Source: Deltaproteobacteria bacterium (GTDB lineage: Bacteria; Desulfobacterota; DSM-4660; Desulfatiglandales; HGW-15). Taken from it: 64,000 nucleotides of DNA. The stretch is from assembly GCA_020060215.1 (NCBI GenBank), contig JAGVAP010000034.1:14389-78388 (forward strand), given 5' to 3'. Positions 60,600-64,000 of the stretch are shown in pieces; the first letter of the stretch is position 1, and every line of letters begins with the position of its first letter. The position numbers and the translations under genes are program-made. Under the pieces are notes generated by a model. It made no database searches and had not been told where the DNA came from. It worked only from the letters and a program-made list of their open reading frames with translations.

Positions 60600-61249
60600 G
60601 CACAAGTCAAACTGCAGGATGTCAGGGCCATCCATCCGGAGAACAGGCCCGGTTGGGGGGACCGAGCCCGCCGACCCGATGCCCCCCCGGTTTCGGAATG
60701 AAAACCGCGCTCGGCGGCAAAGAAGGGGTGGAGCTTGCCCTTCGCGACCATTTTGACCTCGTGCTCACGGATGTCCGGATGCCCGACATCGGAGGCATGC
60801 TCGTCCTGAGGGACATCAGGAGGGCGAAACCGACGCCTCCGGTCGTCATGATCATTAGGGTATGCCACCGTGAAATCCGCTGTCCAGGCGATGAAGCTGG
60901 GGGCATCGGATTACCTCGAGAAGCCTTTTACGCCGGACGCCCTTCTTCAGTCCATGGAACGAGCCCTGGAAAGCACCCCCCACCCTCCCGCGGATCAGGA
61001 TTTGATTCACAGGGAGGAGTTCATCGCCGTGTTGGAGAGGGCGGCCACGGACACGGACTTCGTCTATGAACTGCTTCACAACTGGGCAGATGCTCTCGTT
61101 ACGAGTTGTCAGGAGCGGAGAAACTGGCCCTTCTCACCGGGGATACCGAGTGGGTCGAAAAGTACCTGGGGCCGTTGACGCCCAAGCAGAGGAAGTGGCT
61201 GGAAATGCCCATGGGCACCCAGATGCTCAGGACGTTCGGCCTGCTGTGA
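60600..61249 (+). pseudogene. Decayed response-regulator gene
   Basis: A receiver domain split into frames. One frame reads 'ALGGKEGVELALRDHFDLVLTDVRMPDIGGMLVL' with the phospho-Asp; after a one-base loss near 60857 another reads 'KSAVQAMKLGASDYLEKPFTPDALL'. A second break near 61100 switches to a frame ending 'KWLEMPMGTQMLRTFGLL'. The upstream acidic pocket is also damaged (about 60650-60700). At least two frameshifts make a functional product unlikely. The 3' end overlaps the convergent helicase gene by 23 bases. Confidence 0.75.
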
Positions 61250-64000
61250 AGAGTCCCATCTGCCTGCGGGCCTGCGTCGGTCTCCTCGGCGCCTTGTGCC
61301 TCAGCTTCAGCAGCTCCTTGGGGATCAGGTTCAGGAAAGGCGAAGGCCCGCACTCGATGGCCCTTTCTTCGTGGAAGCGGCGCGCGGCGAAGGAGAGAAC
61401 AAGCTGCCGCCTCGCCCGGGTCACTCCCACATAGAAGAGCCTTCTTTCCTCCGCCTCATCGCAGTCCCCGAACAGGGAACAGGGGAGGAGCCCGTCCTCA
61501 CAGCCCGTGATGAAAACGAAGGGCCACTCCAGCCCCTTCGCCGCATGAAGCGACATGAGGGAAACCCGATCTCCTGCAAGGACCTCATGATCGATCCCGC
61601 GTCCCATCGTAAGGCTGTCCAGGAAGGTTCTCAGGTCTCCCGGAAAACCGGCAGCCAAGTCCCTGAAGCGGCAAAGGGCTGCCCGGGCCTCCTCGTCCGA
61701 GACCTCGAAGCCGTGGCAAGCGATGGCCCTTTCCACTGCCTCCTGGACCGTGCCCTCCGGGGAGAAGTCATCGAGCTGCGGTTCCCCCATCCGGTCGCGG
61801 ACTTCAGGCAGTGACCGGTAAAGGTCCCGATAATACGCCTCCTTCGGAAAGAGGACCGCGAGGAGGAACCTCCAGAGCGCATGGACCGGGTGCCGCATTG
61901 TCAGAGGTTTTTCCCCTGAGCGGAGGACAGGGATCCCCGATCTTGAGAAGGCCTCTTCCAGCGCATCGCCCTGGGCATTGAGCCGGAAGAGGACCGCCAC
62001 ATCGCTGAAACTGCAACCTTCCCCTTGCTCGTGGGAGGCCACCCGGCCGCTGTCCAGCGCGAAGTGCGATGTCCCCCCCAGAATCCTCTCTACCTCGGCC
62101 ACCACCATCTCCGCCTCTTCGGCCTCGGTCCGGCACTGCGCCATCAGGATGAGCCCGCCTTGTCCGTTTACCCCCTCCAGAGGACGCTCTTTTTGAAGAA
62201 TCGAGGCGGCACCGTCCAGGATGGTTTGCGTCGAGCGGTAGTTGCGCACCAGGCGGACAACCGCGACACCGGGAAAGTCCTCCTCGAACGAATGGAAGCT
62301 TGCCACCTCCGCGCCCCTGAAGCCGTAGATGGACTGATCGGGATCGCCGATGGCGCAGACCCTTCGATCGCAAGGCCCTTGAGAATCGGACCGCACCAAG
62401 GCTCTCACGATTGCGACCTCGACAGGGTTGGTATCCTGGTACTCATCCACAAAGACCCAGGGGAACCTGTCTCCTGAATGTCGAGCGATATCCGGGCGCG
62501 TCTGGAAAAGCCTGAGGGTCTCCACCTCCAGGTCGTCCAAGTCCAGCATGCGGGAGTGCCTGAGCCTCTCCCGGTACGACTCCATGAGAGGAGCCAGAGT
62601 CTCCGGGACTGGGTCGGAGCCGTCGGAAATCACCGTTTTCCGCTTCAGCCGCGGCAGTTGTTTGATGAACGCGCGGAGGATGCTCCTCTTCGCCCCCGCT
62701 TCGGATGCGATCCGCTCTGCGATGCCGCGGCTGTCCCATTCCGAACAGAGGACGAAATCCGGTGGAACTCCGATCTTCCCGCCCGAGGCCCTGAGCACAT
62801 CCATGCAGAAGCGATGGAAAGTGGAAACACGCACACTCGAGGCTTTCAGGGAGACCAAGGCGGCAATCCTCCCCTCCATCTCACGCGCCGCTTTGTTGGT
62901 GAAGGTAAGGGCCAGGATCTTCCCGGGGTCGACGCCCGTTCGAACCAGGTGGGCGATCCGGTGGGTGAGGGTCATGGTCTTTCCGGTCCCGGGACCGGCC
63001 ACGATGAGCAGATGGCCTCCCTCATGGAGCACCGCCTGCCGCTGTTCGGCGTTCAGCGGGTCGAGGATCGGATCCGAAACCGGAGAATTCCGAGACACAA
63101 GCTCCGGTTCCGGTCTTGGACGCTTTCCGCCCCCATGTCTTTTCTTCGGGGCGGCCGGTGCCCTTGCCGTCTTTCCGCCGATCCCAAACAGACCGAACTG
63201 ACCCGCAAACACGCTCTTCTCGTCCCCGCGGAAGAGCCGGATCACCCCGTATTCGCCGTCATACCCGGGCTCGCGGATCACCTCATTCCGCCGCATCCTC
63301 CGGATCGCCTCGGCCAGCAACGGCCCCCCGGACTCCGCCAGTTTTTCAAGGGGGCATTCCATCAACATCCGGAGCTCCGGCCCCAACCGGTCCAACAGAT
63401 CGTCGTAGGCCGAGACCACCTTCGAGGTCGAAGGACCGCAGGAGAGGATCTCGGAGAGGATCTCGCAGAGGGGAATGAGGCTGAAGAACCCTCTTTGAAG
63501 GAGAGGGTTGTCCCGATCCGCCAGCTCATGCACCCGGTTCAGGACCCCGACGGTAAGGGGTTTGCCGCACCCGGGGCAGACTGCGCCGCAGCTCCTGGTC
63601 TCCTCCGGCTCCAGGCGGACCCCGCACTTGCGATGGCCGTCGAGGTGGTACTTTCCCTCCTCCGGAAAGAACTCCACGGTACCCGCAGCACCTTTTCCGC
63701 CGGTCAACGCCTCGACGACGTGATCGTAGTCGAGCTCCGTATCGAAGAGCGTCGCCTCCCTCCCGAGCTTTGCAGGGGAGTGGGCGTCCGAACAGGAGAC
63801 CAGGACGTACCGGTCCAGCCCCGAAACCAGGCCGTTCATGGCAGGATCGGAAGAGAGCCCCGTCTCCAGTGCGTGGATATGGGGCGTGAGGTCTCCGAAG
63901 CACTCCTCGATGGCGTCGAAGCCCGACTTGGAGCCGAAGAGAGAGAACCACGGGGTCCAGATGTGTGCGGGGATGAAGAATGCCTTTTCGCTTGCCTCCA
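61227..64000 (-). CDS. PHP-UvrD helicase fusion, cut by window edge
   Basis: At least 924 residues; the frame continues unbroken past base 64000. The N-terminal part seen ('AHIWTPWFSLFGSKSGFD', 'ETGLSSDP', 'SCSDAHSPAKLGREA') is a PHP-type phosphoesterase as in the TIGR00375 group. A zinc-like 'CPGCGKP' and a linker follow, then SF1 helicase: Walker A 'AGPGTGKTMTLTHRIAH', 'VFVDEYQDTNP' (motif II), 'IGDPDQSIYGFRGA', 'LVRNYRST' and 'SLHAAKGLEWPFVFI'. It probably processes DNA ends or repair intermediates. The internal ATG at 63839 is not the start. Fusions of this type are known but not well characterised. Confidence 0.85.
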   Translation of the reverse strand, partial: EASEKAFFIPAHIWTPWFSLFGSKSGFDAIEECFGDLTPHIHALETGLSSDPAMNGLVSGLDRYVLVSCSDAHSPAKLGREATLFDTELDYDHVVEALTGGKGAAGTVEFFPEEGKYHLDGHRKCGVRLEPEETRSCGAVCPGCGKPLTVGVLNRVHELADRDNPLLQRGFFSLIPLCEILSEILSCGPSTSKVVSAYDDLLDRLGPELRMLMECPLEKLAESGGPLLAEAIRRMRRNEVIREPGYDGEYGVIRLFRGDEKSVFAGQFGLFGIGGKTARAPAAPKKRHGGGKRPRPEPELVSRNSPVSDPILDPLNAEQRQAVLHEGGHLLIVAGPGTGKTMTLTHRIAHLVRTGVDPGKILALTFTNKAAREMEGRIAALVSLKASSVRVSTFHRFCMDVLRASGGKIGVPPDFVLCSEWDSRGIAERIASEAGAKRSILRAFIKQLPRLKRKTVISDGSDPVPETLAPLMESYRERLRHSRMLDLDDLEVETLRLFQTRPDIARHSGDRFPWVFVDEYQDTNPVEVAIVRALVRSDSQGPCDRRVCAIGDPDQSIYGFRGAEVASFHSFEEDFPGVAVVRLVRNYRSTQTILDGAASILQKERPLEGVNGQGGLILMAQCRTEAEEAEMVVAEVERILGGTSHFALDSGRVASHEQGEGCSFSDVAVLFRLNAQGDALEEAFSRSGIPVLRSGEKPLTMRHPVHALWRFLLAVLFPKEAYYRDLYRSLPEVRDRMGEPQLDDFSPEGTVQEAVERAIACHGFEVSDEEARAALCRFRDLAAGFPGDLRTFLDSLTMGRGIDHEVLAGDRVSLMSLHAAKGLEWPFVFITGCEDGLLPCSLFGDCDEAEERRLFYVGVTRARRQLVLSFAARRFHEERAIECGPSPFLNLIPKELLKLRHKAPRRPTQARRQMGLFTAGRTS

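Overview
This is a GC-rich bacterial chromosomal segment with about 55 supportable protein genes, one tRNA, several hairpins and a small family of dispersed repeats. The gene mix points to an anaerobic or facultative member of the Desulfobacterota (deltaproteobacterial type). It includes an aldehyde:ferredoxin oxidoreductase tail, a TRAP dicarboxylate-type transporter, GlcDEF-like oxidase genes with a CCG-type iron-sulfur protein, a LarA-like nickel racemase, FolE2, a stand-alone AICAR transformylase and a PEP-CTERM protein. That placement is inference; no ribosomal or other phylogenetic marker lies in the window.

Layout. 1-1.2 kb: tail of an AOR gene translationally coupled to a MoaD-like protein, then two small membrane proteins. 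1.4-4.8 kb: galT, a TreT-like glycosyltransferase, a hypothetical gene and an RRM protein closed by a strong terminator. 5.1-11.6 kb: a PEP-CTERM gene facing a chemoreceptor, a receiver-PAS-PP2C-HATPase regulator with its STAS partner, and an SbcD-like nuclease. 12.1-16.9 kb: an acyl-CoA ligase, then dctPQM. 16.9-22.6 kb: a PEP-synthase-like protein with a replaced C-terminus, a DedA-type protein, HU and a beta-CASP nuclease. 22.6-26 kb: a sparse, less GC-rich stretch that looks acquired. 26-37.7 kb: an RluA enzyme, then a long leftward cluster iclR-gcl-larA-glcD-glcE-glcF-transketolase ending at a terminator. 37.8-42 kb: a membrane-anchored sigma-54-type ATPase diverging from small genes, two of them micro-membrane peptides. 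42-51.9 kb: housekeeping and hypothetical genes (UbiB kinase, pyruvyl transferase, MFS, uvsE, nitroreductase, CDP-alcohol transferase, FAU-1/DUF402). 52-55 kb: a ferredoxin, an ATP-dependent DNA ligase lying among repeat copies, and a PRC-barrel protein. 55-61 kb: tRNA-Pro with a degenerate copy, folE2, AICAR transformylase, murI and a decayed response regulator. 61.2 kb to the edge: a PHP-UvrD helicase fusion, cut by the window end.

How genes may work together. The leftward cluster could interconvert 2-hydroxy acids (LarA-like), oxidise them to 2-oxo acids (GlcD/E/F-like) and condense the products on ThDP enzymes. The Gcl-like enzyme keeps Glu51, which true glyoxylate carboligase lacks, so pyruvate as well as glyoxylate is a possible substrate. 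The PP2C/HATPase protein and STAS protein form a partner-switching pair.

Most unusual observations: (1) a dispersed hairpin repeat family with compensatory stem changes, one copy bracketed by 13-bp direct repeats at the end of the acyl-CoA ligase; (2) a sigma-54-type ATPase with GAFTEA instead of GAFTGA and a winged-helix-like tail, next to a micro-membrane-peptide cluster; (3) a PEP-CTERM gene whose frame runs about 800 bases antisense into a chemoreceptor gene, with a CTAG shared-stop relic; (4) a 23-bp perfect palindrome between folE2 and the AICAR transformylase gene.
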